From Delphinus delphis (lineage: Eukaryota; Chordata; Mammalia; Artiodactyla; Delphinidae), in NCBI RefSeq assembly GCF_949987515.2, contig NC_082694.2:64354080-64418079 (forward strand): a stretch of 64,000 bases of DNA. The letters run 5' to 3'. Positions 10,541 through 22,129 of this stretch are shown one piece after another. The notes under the pieces are model-generated. The model saw only the letters and a program-made list of their open reading frames with translations. It did not search any database and had not been told where the DNA came from. The stretch's first letter is position 1; each line of letters opens with the position of its first letter. The translations under genes were made by a program, and so were the position numbers.

Positions 10541-13500
10541 CTCATTGTAGTTTTGATTTGCATTTCTCAATTGATTAATGAAGTTGAGCATTCTTTCATG
10601 TGTTTGTTGGTAATCTGTATATCTTCTTTGGAGAAATGTCTATTTAGGTCTTCTGCCCATTTTTGGATTGGATTGTTTGTTTTTTTGATATTGAGCTGCA
10701 TGAGCTGCTTGTAAATTTTGGAGATTAATCCTTTGTCAGTTGATTCATTTGCAAATATTTTCTCCCATTCTGAGGGTTGTCTTTTCGTCTTGTTTATGGT
10801 TTCCTTTGCTGTGCAAAAGCTTTTAAATTTCATTAGGCCCCATTTGTTTATTTTTGTTTTTATTTCCATTTCTCTAGGAGGTGGGTCATAAAGGATCTTC
10901 CTGTGATTTATGTTATAGAGTGTTCTGCCTGTGTTTTCCTCTAAGAGTTTGATAGTGTCTGGCCTTACATTTAGGTCTTTAATCCATATTGAATTTATTT
11001 TTGTGTACGGTGTTAGGGAGTGTTCTAATTTCATTCTTTTACATGTAGCTGTCCAGTTTTCCCAGCACCAATTATTGAGGAGGCTGTCTTTTCTCCATTG
11101 TTTATTCTTGCCTCCTTTATCAAAAACAAGGTGACCATATGTGCGTGGGTTTATCTCTGGGCTTTCTATCCTGTTCCATTGATCTATACTTCTGTTTTTG
11201 TGCCAGTACCATACTGTCATGATTACTGTACCTTTGTAGTATAGTCTGAAGTCCGGGAGACTGATTCCTCCAGCTCCGTTTTTCTTTCTCAAGATTGCTT
11301 TGGCTATTCGGGGTCTTTTGTGTTTCCATATAAATTGTGAAATTTTTGTTCTAGTTCTGTGAAAAATGCCAGTGGTAGTTCGATAGGGATTGCATTGAAT
11401 CTGTAGGGTGCTTTGGGTACTACAGTCATTTTCACAATGTTGATGCTTCAAATCCAAGAACATGGTATATCTCCATCTATTTGTATTATCTTTATTTCAT
11501 CAGTGTCTTATAGTTTTCTGCATACAGGTCTTTTGTCTCCTTAGACAGGTTTATTCCTAGGTATTTTATTGTTTTTGTTGCAGTGGTAAATGGGAGTGTT
11601 TCCTTAATTTTTCTCTCAGATTTTTCAACATTAGTGTATAGGAATGTAAGAGATTTCTGTGCATTAATTTTGTATCCTGCTACTTTATCAAATTCATTGA
11701 TTAGCTCTAGTAGTTTTCTGGTAGCATCTTTAGGATTCTCTATGTATATTATCATGTCATCGGCAAACAGTGACAGCTTTACTTCTTCTTTTCCGATTTG
11801 GATGCCTTTTATTTCTTTTTCTTCTCTGACTGCTGTGGCTAAAACTTCCAAAACTATGTTGAATAACAGTGGTGAGAGTAGACAACCTCGTCTTTTTCCT
11901 AATCTTAGAGGAAATGGTTTCAGTCTTTCACCATGGAGAACGATGTTGGCTGTGGATTTGTCATATATGGCCTTTATTATGTTGAGGTAAGTTCCCTCTA
12001 TGCCTACTTTCTGGAGGGTTTTTTTTTTATCATAAATGGCTGTTGAATTTTGTCAAAAGCGTTTTCTGCATCTACTGAGATGATCATATGGTTTTTATTC
12101 TTCAATTTGTTAATATGGTGTATCACATTGATTGATTTGCATATACTGAAGAAACCTTGCGTTCCTGGGATAAACCCCACTTGATCATGGTGTATAATCC
12201 TATTAATGTGCTGTTGGATTCTGTTTGCTAGTATTTTGTTGAGGATTTTTGCATCTATGTTCATCAGTGATACTGGCCTACAGTTTTCTTTGTGACATCT
12301 TTGTCTGGTTTTGGTATCAGGGTGACGGTGGCCTCATAGAATGAGTTTGGGAGTGTTCCTCCCTCTGCTATATTTTGCAAGAGTTTGAGAAGGATAGGTG
12401 TTAGCTCTTCTCTAAATGTTTGATAGAATTCGCCTGTGAAGCCATCTGGTCCTGGGCTTTTGTTTGTTGGAAGATTTTTAATCACAGTCTCAATTTCAGT
12501 ACTTGTGATTGGTCTGTTTGTATTTTCTATTTCTTCCTGGTTCAGTCTCAGAAGGTTGTGCTTTTCTAAGAATTTGTCCATTTCTTCCAGGTTGTCCATT
12601 TTATTGGCATATAGTTGCTTGTAGTAATCTCTCATGATCCTTTGTATTTCTGCAGTGTCAGCTGTTACGTCTCCGTTTTCATTTCTAATTCTATTCATTT
12701 GTGTCTTCTCCCTTTTCTTTGTGATCATTCTGGCTAATGGTTTATCAATTTTGTTTATCTTCTCAAAGAACCAACCAGCTTTTAGTTTTATTGATCTTTG
12801 CTATTTTTTCCTTCATTTCTTTTTCATTTACTTCTGATCTGATCTTTATGATTTCTTTCCTTCTGCTAACTTTGGGGTTTTTTTATTCTTCTTTCTCTAA
12901 TTGCTTTAGGTGTAAGCTTAGGTTGTTTATTTGAGATGTTTCTTGTTTCTTGAGGTAGGCTTGCATTGCTATAAACTTCCCTCTTAGAACTGCTTTTGCT
13001 GTATCCCATAGGTTTTGGGTCGTTGTTTTCACTGTCATTTGTTTCTAGGTGTTTTTTGATTTCCTCTTTGATTTCTTCAGTGATCTCTTGGTTATTTAGT
13101 AGTGTATTGTTTAGCCTCCACGTGTTTGTGTGTTTTACAGATTTTTTCCTGTAACTGATATCTAGTCTTATAGCATTGTCGTCGGAAAAGATACTTGATA
13201 CATTTCAATTTTCTTAAATTTACCAAGGCTTGATTTGTGACCCAAGAGATGATCTATCCTGGAGAATGTTCTATGAGCACTTGAGAAGAAAGTGTATTCT
13301 GTTGTTTTTCGATGGAATGTCCTATAAATATCAATTAAGTCCATCTTGTTTAATGTATCACTTAAAGCTTGTGTTTCCTTATTTATTTTCATTTTGGATG
13401 ATCTGTGTCCATTGGTGAAAATGGGGTGTTAAAGTCCCCTACTATAACTGTGTTACTGTTGATTTCCCCTTTCATGGCTGTTAGCATTTGCTTATGTATT

Positions 13501-14559
13501 GAGGTGCTCCTATGTTGGGTGCATCAATATTTACAATTGTTATATCTTCTTGTTGGATTGATCCCTTGATCATTATGTAGTGTCCTTCTTTGTCTCTTGT
13601 AATAGCCTTTGTCTTAAAGTCTATTTTGTCTGATATGAGAATTGCTACTCCAGCTTTCTTTTGATTTCCATTTGCATGGAATATCTTTTTCCATCCCCTC
13701 ACTTTGTCTGTATGTGTCCCTAGTTCTGAAGTGGGTCTCTTGTAGACAGCATATATAGGGGTCTTGTTTTTGTACCCATTCAGCTGGTCTATGTCTTTTG
13801 GTTGGAGCATTTAATCTTTTTACGTTTAAGGTAATTATCCATATGTATGTTCCTATTACCATCCACTTCAGCTTCTAACAGCCCACAATCCCCAGAAGTC
13901 TACGGTTGATTTTGAATTTTACTAGTTTCAAAAGTTACTTGGGAAAATTAAACAGGTAGGGGTAAACGAATGGTAGCTAGCAATCTCAACACAAATGCAA
14001 ATGGTACACACATCTTCTGGTTCTCTAACAAATGCACCATAGACAAATGCATTTAGTTTTGTAGACCATCCCTAATATAAAACCAAACATTCCTATTTTT
14101 ATAACAATTTGATTTCAGGAAGCCATTACAATGCACAAAAGCCATTCAAATATCTCTCTCATTTGCCTGAGTTTTGTTATTAAACTTAATTGTTTGGATA
14201 TGTCAGAAAAGCAGGGATAGAATTTTTCAAATTCTCTTTTTCTATTTTCCTTTCATTCCAGGACTTAGAGGAGACAATAGCATGTAGGAGCTCTCCTTCT
14301 TCAGAGACAATTCAAACTTGCATCAAGAGTTATAGTAAGTCTACAGCATTCAAGTTTGCATCCTGTAGTAGTTCTGTACAACTGTAGCATCATACGCCTG
14401 CATATTTTGGCATGGCTTACAGCCTGCCTGAATTCGATCCATATGACAAACTGCAAAATATCCTCACATAATATGTTTGCTCTGTGACGCTGCTTGGAGC
14501 AATTGTCATTTCTTTGTCTTGCTAAGTAATTAATTTGAAATCATATAATGAGACCATTG

Positions 14560-14923
14560 GGCACTGTCAAGTCCTCCCTTGCGAATTCCCTTACTCCACC
14601 CCTTCTTTCCTATTGCCCCTCCCCCACAGACAACTGTCCTGCTAGACCACTGCTATAGTTCCTAAGCCTGCCTACATCTAGTGTCTCCCATGGCCACAGA
14701 ATTGCCAGAACAATATTCTTAAATCACCTCCATGCACACCACATTCCTTCAATTCAACAAAGCCAAACACAAATCAACCCTTTAATAGCCTCCTACCTGC
14801 CAAATAAAAAAAACAAAGGCCTCACCTTCAAGACCTTCCATAATCTGGCTCCAGTCTAGCTTTCCCACTGGGACTGTCCTATTCCCTTTCACTCTAAAAA
14901 ACTAGCCTATTCACTAACACTCT

Positions 14924-14963
<40 letters not shown>

Positions 14964-15345
14964 TCTCTTTGTATTTCCAGGGCTGGGCTCAAACTGTTCA
15001 CCTGCCTGGAATGCCCTCACCACTGCCTTTCCATTGGCCTGTTCAAGTATTATGTGTCCTTCAAAGTCCAATTCACCATCCTCTCTTCATCATTGTCTAC
15101 AAAAGGCAGAAATAGTCTCTTTGGCCTCTATAAAACTAGTGTCTTAAAAATTACTCTCTGGGTTTTTCTTTGAGGCCTCATACTGTTGGCTAGCTTTGTC
15201 TATGTCCACTTCACTAGACTGTAGCAGAGGGTACAAACCAGGCCATCTGGTGATCTGCTGCTACTGCTTCCTCCTCTGGTTCCGTGCCATGTGTACAGCA
15301 GACAATTAATATGTATTTGATCGAATAACTGGTTGAAGATATTAT
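14560..15345 (+). mobile_element. L2-like LINE 3' region
   Basis: Motifs in L2 order: ATAGCCTCCTACCTGCCAA, then AAGACCTTCCATAATCTGGC, TCACCTGCCTGGAATGCC, GTCCAATTCACCATCCTCTC and a 3' end near CAATTAATATGTATTTGATC. A CA microsatellite interrupts it at 14926-14961. Confidence 0.65.
14926..14961 (+). repeat. (CA)n microsatellite
   Basis: About 18 uninterrupted AC dinucleotides inside the L2-like block. Confidence 0.97.
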
Positions 15346-15349
15346 TTGT

Positions 15350-16530
15350 TCACTCATTCAACAATTATTTATTAAAGACCCAATATGTGCTAGGCACTGT
15401 TACAAGCACTAGGAAAATGTGAATGAACCATGCAGATAAAAATTTCTACCTTCATAGAACTTACACTGTAGTGGAGGAGAAAAAGATTTTTTTTTTTAAG
15501 TAAGCTATATATAATATTAGAAGGTGCTAAGTACTATGGAGAAAAATAAAGTAGGGAAGGAAAATAAGGAATGTAAGGTAAGGGTGGAAAGTGGGGGTGT
15601 GATTTTAAATAGAATGATTATGGAAGGCTTCTCTGAGAAAGTGACATTTGATCCCAGAAGTGAATGAGGTCATGGAGCAAGGTATGCAGATATCTATCCA
15701 GAAGAAGAACATTCCAGGCAGAGGAACAGCAAGTGATGAAACCCAGAGGCAGAAATGTGCCTGCAATGTTCAGGGAAGAACAAAGAGGCTAATGTGGGGT
15801 GAGCGAGGGGGAGAATGGGAGGAGGAAGGTAAAGAAGCAACAGGGGCTAGGCTTGGAAAAGCCTTGAGCCAGTCAGAGACCTGGCTATTATCACAGGTGA
15901 TGGAGCAGAGGAATGACACATATGACTTGCATTTGGAAGGATCAACTTGGATGTTCATTGAGTATAGGCAGATTGTAACAAGACAGAGGCAGGAAGACCA
16001 GTAAGGAGGTAATATATTAACTAGGTGAGAGGTGATGGGTATTTGACCAGAATGGTTGCAGGTAGCAAGCAGTTGTCCAATTCTGGATATATTTCAAAGG
16101 CAGATCTCCTAGGATTTACTGATAGATTAGATGTGGGATATGAGGGAAATAGAAATCAAGGATGACTCCAAGACCAAACAGGCTGCCACTTACAGGAACG
16201 GGGATGATCTTGGGGGCAAAAGCTTTTAGGAGGGGGAGAACAGTATTTCGGATATTAGAAATGTTTAGTCAGAGTAACGAACGGGGAGACTGAGAATGCA
16301 GTGAGATACGGAAGTCTACGATTAAGGGGAGAAGACAGGACTGAAAATTAACTTTTGGGAGTTGTCAGCATACAGATGGTATTTAAGCTATGGGACTAGA
16401 TTAAATCAAGGGAGTGAGTGTAGACAGAGATATACAGCCCAACGACTAAGCCCTAGGAACCAGCAAAGAAGACTGAGAAGGAGTAGCCAGTGAGGCAGGA
16501 GGACAATGTTAAGGCTGGACGTTAAGAGAC
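15350..16530 (-). mobile_element. L2-like LINE, reverse orientation
   Basis: It reads on the plus strand as the reverse complement of an L2 3' end: TTCAACAATTATTTATTAAA, GTGCTAGGCACTGTTACAAG, ATAGAACTTACACTGTAG, GGAAGGCTTCTCTGAGAAAG and ATTCCAGGCAGAGGAACAGC. It then continues with a purine-rich part (GGATGACTCCAAGACC, GGGAGTTGTCAGCATACAG). The distal half is assigned less firmly. The 15648-16004 ORF is incidental. Confidence 0.65.
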
Positions 16531-16754
16531 TGTGTGCTTGAGAAAACAATCCACGTGCGTGATTTAACTTAGGCAATGGAGGCTAAGGGAGGGAATTTAT
16601 TTTCCCCACTCCTTATGGCAGCTGTGGTTGGGTAAACTTTAAACAGATAAGCAAGGATATGATACAGTTTTCCATAAAAGTAAAATTTTAGTAACACAAT
16701 ACTGAGTTCTATTGTCTACCAAAAAAAAAGTGTCCAGTGATAATCAAGTTAATG

Positions 16755-16948
16755 CAGGGTTTCTCAACCTTGGCACTACTGACATTTTAGCTGGGATAAT
16801 TCTTTATTGTGGAGGGCTGTGCTGAGCATTATGGGATGTTTGGCAGCATCCCTGGTCTCTACCCACTAGATGTCAGTAGTGCACCCCTTCACCTCCCCAC
16901 CATTGCCAAAGGACCCGGAGACAAAATCGTCCCCAGTTGAGAACTCTG
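16755..16948. mobile_element. Small hAT-type DNA transposon (MITE-like)
   Basis: About 190 bp with inverted ends: CAGGGTTTCTCAACC at the left and GTTGAGAACTCTG at the right. Internal sequence (GGCACTACTGACATTTTAG, ATCCCTGGTCTCTACCCAC) matches a common mammalian non-autonomous hAT family by memory. No 8-bp duplication is obvious. Confidence 0.7.
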
Positions 16949-17189
16949 AGATAGAGCAAGTTGTCAACAACAACCAACTCTATGTAAGCATTCTTGCTGC
17001 GAAATGCAACTGTCAGTTTCTGCTGATATTCTGTACTCCCACCTGTCCTACTCTCTTCTCCAGGCTTCTCACCAGCCTACAGATGAGAAAGATTCTCATT
17101 GTAATCACTACCCAGAGCGAGGAAAGTAAGCAATTAGCTCAACCTGTCATTAAAAAAAAAATGTGTTCTGATTTTTTTTCAATGTAAAA

Positions 17190-17725
17190 GATATGCCCCA
17201 AGTCTACCCAGTTCAAAAGTGACCCTTTCTGCACACCCTCATTCATTACAGCACTACACAACAGACAAGAGGTAGGAGCAACCCAGTGTCCATCGACAGA
17301 TGAATGGATAAAATAACTGGTATGTACATACAGTGAAATATCGTTCAGTCTTAAAAGAAAGAAAATTCTGACACATGATACAACATGGATGAACCTTGAG
17401 GGCGTTACGCTAAGTGAAATACGCCAGTCACAAAAGGACAAATCCTGTATGATCCCACTCATATGAGGTACTTAGAGTAGCCAAATTCATAGGGACAGAA
17501 AGTACAGTGGTTTTTAAGGACTAGAGTCATGGGGGGAGAACCAGGACCTACTGTTTACTGGGTGCAGAGTTTCAGTTCTGCAGGATGAAAAGAGTTGTAG
17601 GGATGGGTGGTGGCAATGGCTACACAACAAAGTTAATGTACTTCACACTACTGAACTGTACACTTAGAAATGGTTAACATGGTAAATTTTATGTTACAGG
17701 CTTTTTATCACAATTTAAAAAAGAA
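17190..17725 (+). mobile_element. Old L1 3' end (L1M-type)
   Basis: Diverged ORF2 tail and 3'UTR: CCAGTGTCCATCGACAGATG, CAACATGGATGAACCTTGAG, ACTGAACTGTACACTTAGAA and GTTAACATGGTAAATTTTAT, typical of older mammalian L1 3' ends. Confidence 0.8.
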
Positions 17726-17732
17726 CAGACTG

Positions 17733-17840
17733 CTGGCTCTGGAGTGAGACTGTCTGGGTTCAAATACTGGCAAAGTGCCCAAAGAGGTACCTGGCTCATA
17801 GTAAGTACTCAGTAAATATTAGTGGCTGATATTAAATTAG
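17733..17840 (+). mobile_element. MIR SINE, internally shortened
   Basis: Has the MIR 5' part (GGCTCTGGAGTGAGACTGTC, TGGGTTCAAATACTGGC) joined directly to the 3' part (GTACCTGGCTCATAGTAAGT), lacking most of the central core. Confidence 0.75.
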
Positions 17841-18488
17841 TATTATAACTAAAATTATACTAAGTCGGTGTGCATGTTTGTCAGGAGGATGGTTGACAGG
17901 TATGTGTGACTTTGGTGATTGGGAAAGCAGTCATAAAGAAAGTTTGGTTAAAAAAAATAAACATTTCTAGGAATAAAACCATTTAACTAACTGAATATCA
18001 TTAAATACAAAATAGGTTGATCTTTTTCCCCTCAAAATTAGGTCCTCTCCTGTGGATTTATCTTGCACTTTCTTATTTTAAAGATCCAGGTTCCTTTTGC
18101 ATTATTTTTTCAAATCTTAAAAATTTTTTTAAACATTTAAAAATGCTTCTGTGCATGTAAATACAGACATTTTTTTTCCCTAAAATGATCAACTACCCAT
18201 TCTATATGTTACCCTTTTTATATAAAGGTTTTTCTTTCATTATTGACATCAACAATTACTTGCAGAGTCCTTCACTGCCTGTAATTTTGACTCTCATTCA
18301 CTTCCTTCCTAGTATATCTACTCAAAATGGAGCCTAACTTTAATAGCTGTATTTGTGTTAAGGACAGTTAACAGAGAGAAATAACAAAACGAAACAGAAA
18401 AGTGAATAAAAGAAGCACAAAAGAAAGCGAGTAAGAGAAAAGCAACCTGTCCACTCTTAGTGACAAGCAAGAAGTATTCTAAAGGCTA

Positions 18489-18830
<342 letters not shown>

Positions 18831-19379
18831 CTAGAAATAACAACAGAAATAACTAAATTGCTGAACAGTTGACAAATGCCTATTTTTTAGCACATATACA
18901 ATCTTTTATGTCACATGATCCAAAATTTTATTTTCAAAGTTTGAGATGACCTGCTTATTTCATGCATCTAGCACACAGGCTGAAAAAGAGAGGAACAGTA
19001 GGAGATCAATATGGTACAAGTAACAGAGGAACAAGAAGTAAGAGGCGAACACGCTTTGCTGGCCTCTGGAATCCTCAAGAAAAGGCCCCGAGGAGAGGCT
19101 GACTTCATGATACTGGGGGGGATTCACTTAGCTCCCCTTTTCCCTGCTCCAGTTGTCACCACTGTGACCGTTTGTTAGAGCAGAGCCTTCAGTTCACCTC
19201 CACCCAATAGCAATGAAAAGTATGTTTTCCCTTTTTAAAAATGGTATGCTTCAGGAGCCTGAGATCGCTGAAAAATTTATAAAAGGAGGGAGAGGGTACA
19301 ATTTAATAGGCACTGCTAAACACCTACCTCTTAACCGAACTACATCACACCTCACAGATAAAACCTGCTGGAATTCCCT

Positions 19380-19496
19380 GGTGCCAGTAGTTAGGACTCC
19401 GTGCTTCCACTGCAGAGGGCACGGTTCGATCCCCAGTTGGGGAACTAGGATCCTGCATGCCGTGCAGCGTGGCCAAAAAAACAAACAAACAAAAGA
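19380..19496 (+). mobile_element. Short tRNA-derived SINE
   Basis: About 117 bp with a tRNA-like head (GGTTCGATCCC B box) and a GCAGCGTGGCCAAAAAAAC tail. A likely target-site duplication is AAACCTGC (from 19371) against AAACCTTGC after the tail. It lies about 550 bp from exon d. Confidence 0.88.
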
Positions 19497-20554
19497 AAAA
19501 CCTTGCCAACATGAGACCTGCTTCCAGACAGTCCATTCACTGTAGAAATTAAAGACCATCCTCAGTACATGGCTTGGGTATTATTCTCATGTGTCCACAA
19601 TTCGGATTCACCTTGTCACCCAAGCTAACTCTGTACTTGTGACATATACTATCTCACTTCCCCCACCCATGTCTGTTACCCACCCCCACCCCCATTTCTG
19701 ATTAATTTCAACAGAGGGCAAGACGCATGGTAGCAGCTCTACTTTCCATCCTCACATACAAATACTTCCACATAAACAGCAGTGGGGTCACCAAATATGC
19801 CAATACAGCCTTGGCCGAAGTGGATGGAGATAACCAGGAAGCCATCCTTTGGTAGCTAGAATGGTAGTTTAGACCCCCTAACTTGCATGGCTGGCAATCT
19901 TAAAGTCTGTATATCTTATTTTCTTTAGGTTCAACATATCTATAATTTAAGTCTTAAGCAGTCTAATTTTTGTGAAATCTTTTAAAAGACGGCTGTGCTT
20001 CTAAAAGTGTCTTCGGATGCTATGGCCTCTTTTGCATTTCTGATACAGTATGGGTTATGTAGGTCTTTTAGGCTAGTCTGAAAATGAAACCAGAATTTAT
20101 AAAACAGGTTCTAAGAGAAAACAATTCCAAGTCCTAAACGGCCAAAATAAACATGAAGTTTTCAAATATAATCCATGCAATTCCTTTATTCACAGATAAT
20201 ACAGCAGTTATTAATGTATCTAACTATAATTCCGTATTCGCTATATTTTCAGTAGGTACATTTCAATATACTTTGTATTTAATATATTTATTTTTATGTA
20301 TATACGTGTATGTATTCAACCAAATTGTGTATAATAGATTGTAGCCACAGCAGGATTTTTGCTGAAATGACCTTACAGTGTAGTTGAGGCATTTCTCTTG
20401 ACAGCACGTCACTAAAACTCGAAACCCACACTCTCCCACTTCTGCTTTAAACTGCTAGAGTGGATTCTGTGGTCTGCAATTAAACAGTGACCATTACAGT
20501 AACTGGGTACAGAAGTTACTGCTGTCAATACACTCCTGAAAAAAGTGAAACTTT

Positions 20555-21568
20555 AGTTTTATAAGGAACCTCCATACTGTTCTCCATAGTGGCTGTATCA
20601 ATTTACATTCCCACCAACAGTGCAAGAGGGTTCCCTTTTCTCCACACCCTCTCCAGCATTTATTCTTTGTAGATTTTTTGATGATGGCCATTCTGACCAG
20701 TGTGAGATGATATCTCATTGTAGTTTGGATTTGCATTTCTCTAATGATTAATGATGTGGAGCATTCTTTCATGTGCTTGTTGGCAATCTGTATATCTTCT
20801 TTGGAGAAATGTCTATTTAGGTCTTCTGCCCATTTTTGGATTGGGTTGTTTGTTTTTTTGATACTGATACCATACGACCCAGCAATCCCACTACTGGGCA
20901 TATTCCCTGAGAAATCCATAATTCAAAAAGAGTCATGTACCACAATGTTCTCTGCAGCTCTATTTACAATAGCCAGGACATGAAAGCAACCTAAGTGTCC
21001 ATCGACAGATGAATGGATAAAGAAGATGTGGCACATAGATAGAATGGAATATTACTCAGCCATAAAAAGAAACGAAATTGAGTTATTTGTAGTGAGGTGG
21101 ATGGACCTAGAGTCTGTCATACAGAGTGAAGTAAGTCAGAAAGAGAAAAACAAATACCGTATGCTAACACATATATATGGAATCTAAAAAAAAAAAAAAA
21201 GGTCATGAAGAACCTAGGGGCAGGATGGGAATAAAGATGCAGACCTACTAGAGAATGGACTTGAGGACACGGGGAGGGAGGGGGAAGGGTAAGTTGGGAC
21301 AAAGTGAGAGAGTGGCATGGATATATATACACTACCAAACGTAAAATAGATAGCTAGTGGGAAGCAGCCGCATAGCACACGGAGATCAGCTCGGTGCTTT
21401 GTGACCACCTAGAGGGGTGGGATAGGGAGGGTGGGAGGGAGGGAGACGCAAGAGGGAAGAGATATGGGGACATATGTATATGAATAACTGACTCACCTTG
21501 TTATAAAGCCGAAACTAACACACCTTTGTAAAGCAATTATACTCCAATAAAGATGTTTAAAAAAAAAT
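20555..21568 (+). mobile_element. L1 3' copy with 5' inversion (twin priming)
   Basis: Positions 20555-20866 are L1 ORF2 in minus orientation. Positions 20867-21568 continue from the adjacent L1 segment in plus orientation to the 3'UTR and poly(A). A likely target-site duplication is GTGAAACTTT (20545-20554) against GTGAAATTTT (21569-21578). Roughly 20 bases of L1 are missing at the switch. The inverted part encodes the Cys knuckle [18 protein letters not shown] on the minus strand. Confidence 0.92.
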
Positions 21569-22129
21569 GTGAAATTTTGTGATTGGTTATCTGATCTGGT
21601 TGGAGTTGAAGACAATGAGGATCCAGTGATCATGACAGGGTTTAACGTCACTAGTCCATGACATCCAGTGATGAAAGGATTACTTAAATTATCACCTGCG
21701 GTAACTTAGAATGAAGCACCGATCTAATGCAAGGCTTTTGCAGTTTGAGTGACAGGACATTGTGAGAGAGCGCAAGACTGTGAGGTAGGTCAGCTGCTCC
21801 TAAGTTCACTGGACAGCTCAAAAAGAGAAAAGGACACTCAGTGTTTTAAATCCTCAAGGCCAGAGAACCAGGGAATTTCTATAATTTCCTAAAAGAATTT
21901 GTTTTCCTTGTCGCTGCCAAGCTGGTACAGGCAAAAATCAGATGCAGGCATTGCTCTTGTAGGATTGCTGAATTACAATATAGGATGAATTCACTTTCAC
22001 TAGTTCTATGTGAAAGTTAGGGCATTTGATTGGGTTAATCAAATATGCTTTACTGATTCATTTTATTTCCTCTATTGCCTCTTAGCTACACATCATTTTA
22101 TTAAATTTTCATGATTGCTCTAGGGCTAC

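Larger units (their letters stand above)
8958..13862 (-). mobile_element. 5'-truncated L1 (copy A) with 14-bp TSD
   Basis: Minus-strand L1 of about 4.9 kb including nested SINEs. The poly(A) tail appears as T-rich sequence at 8958-8979, followed by the 3'UTR (CATCTTTATTGGAGTATC on the plus strand) and ORF2. The 14-bp target-site duplication CCACTTCAGCTTCT lies at 8944-8957 and 13863-13876. The 5' end falls exactly at the ORF2 start codon (ATG at 13862-13860). Three SINEs (9464-9684, 10090-10304, 10321-10540) are inserted in it. Confidence 0.96.
9351..13862 (-). pseudogene. L1 ORF2 pseudogene (copy A)
   Basis: Decayed ORF2: endonuclease, reverse transcriptase, then a C-terminal Cys-rich domain. 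The start is MVIGTYIWIITLNVKRLNAP at 13862. RT motifs include [12 protein letters not shown] near 12460 and [12 protein letters not shown] near 11760, so the FADD catalytic motif is intact. The Cys knuckle [18 protein letters not shown] lies near 9990. The frame is broken into at least six pieces (13614-13862, 13481-13810, 13168-13392, 12264-12728, 12004-12264, 11492-11851, 10567-11463) by stops and indels, and by SINE insertion in the C-terminal part. The last residues resume beyond the SINE at 9351-9440 and end in THIYGI. It cannot make a working protein. Confidence 0.93.

Noticed and set aside
10567..11463. A 298-codon minus-strand ORF that looks like a real gene
   Set aside because: It is a surviving piece of the L1 ORF2 C-terminal half ([20 protein letters not shown] and so on) within a truncated, TSD-flanked insertion.
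15648..16004. A 118-codon plus-strand ORF
   Set aside because: It falls within a reversed L2-like block whose purine-rich strand gives a stop-poor frame.
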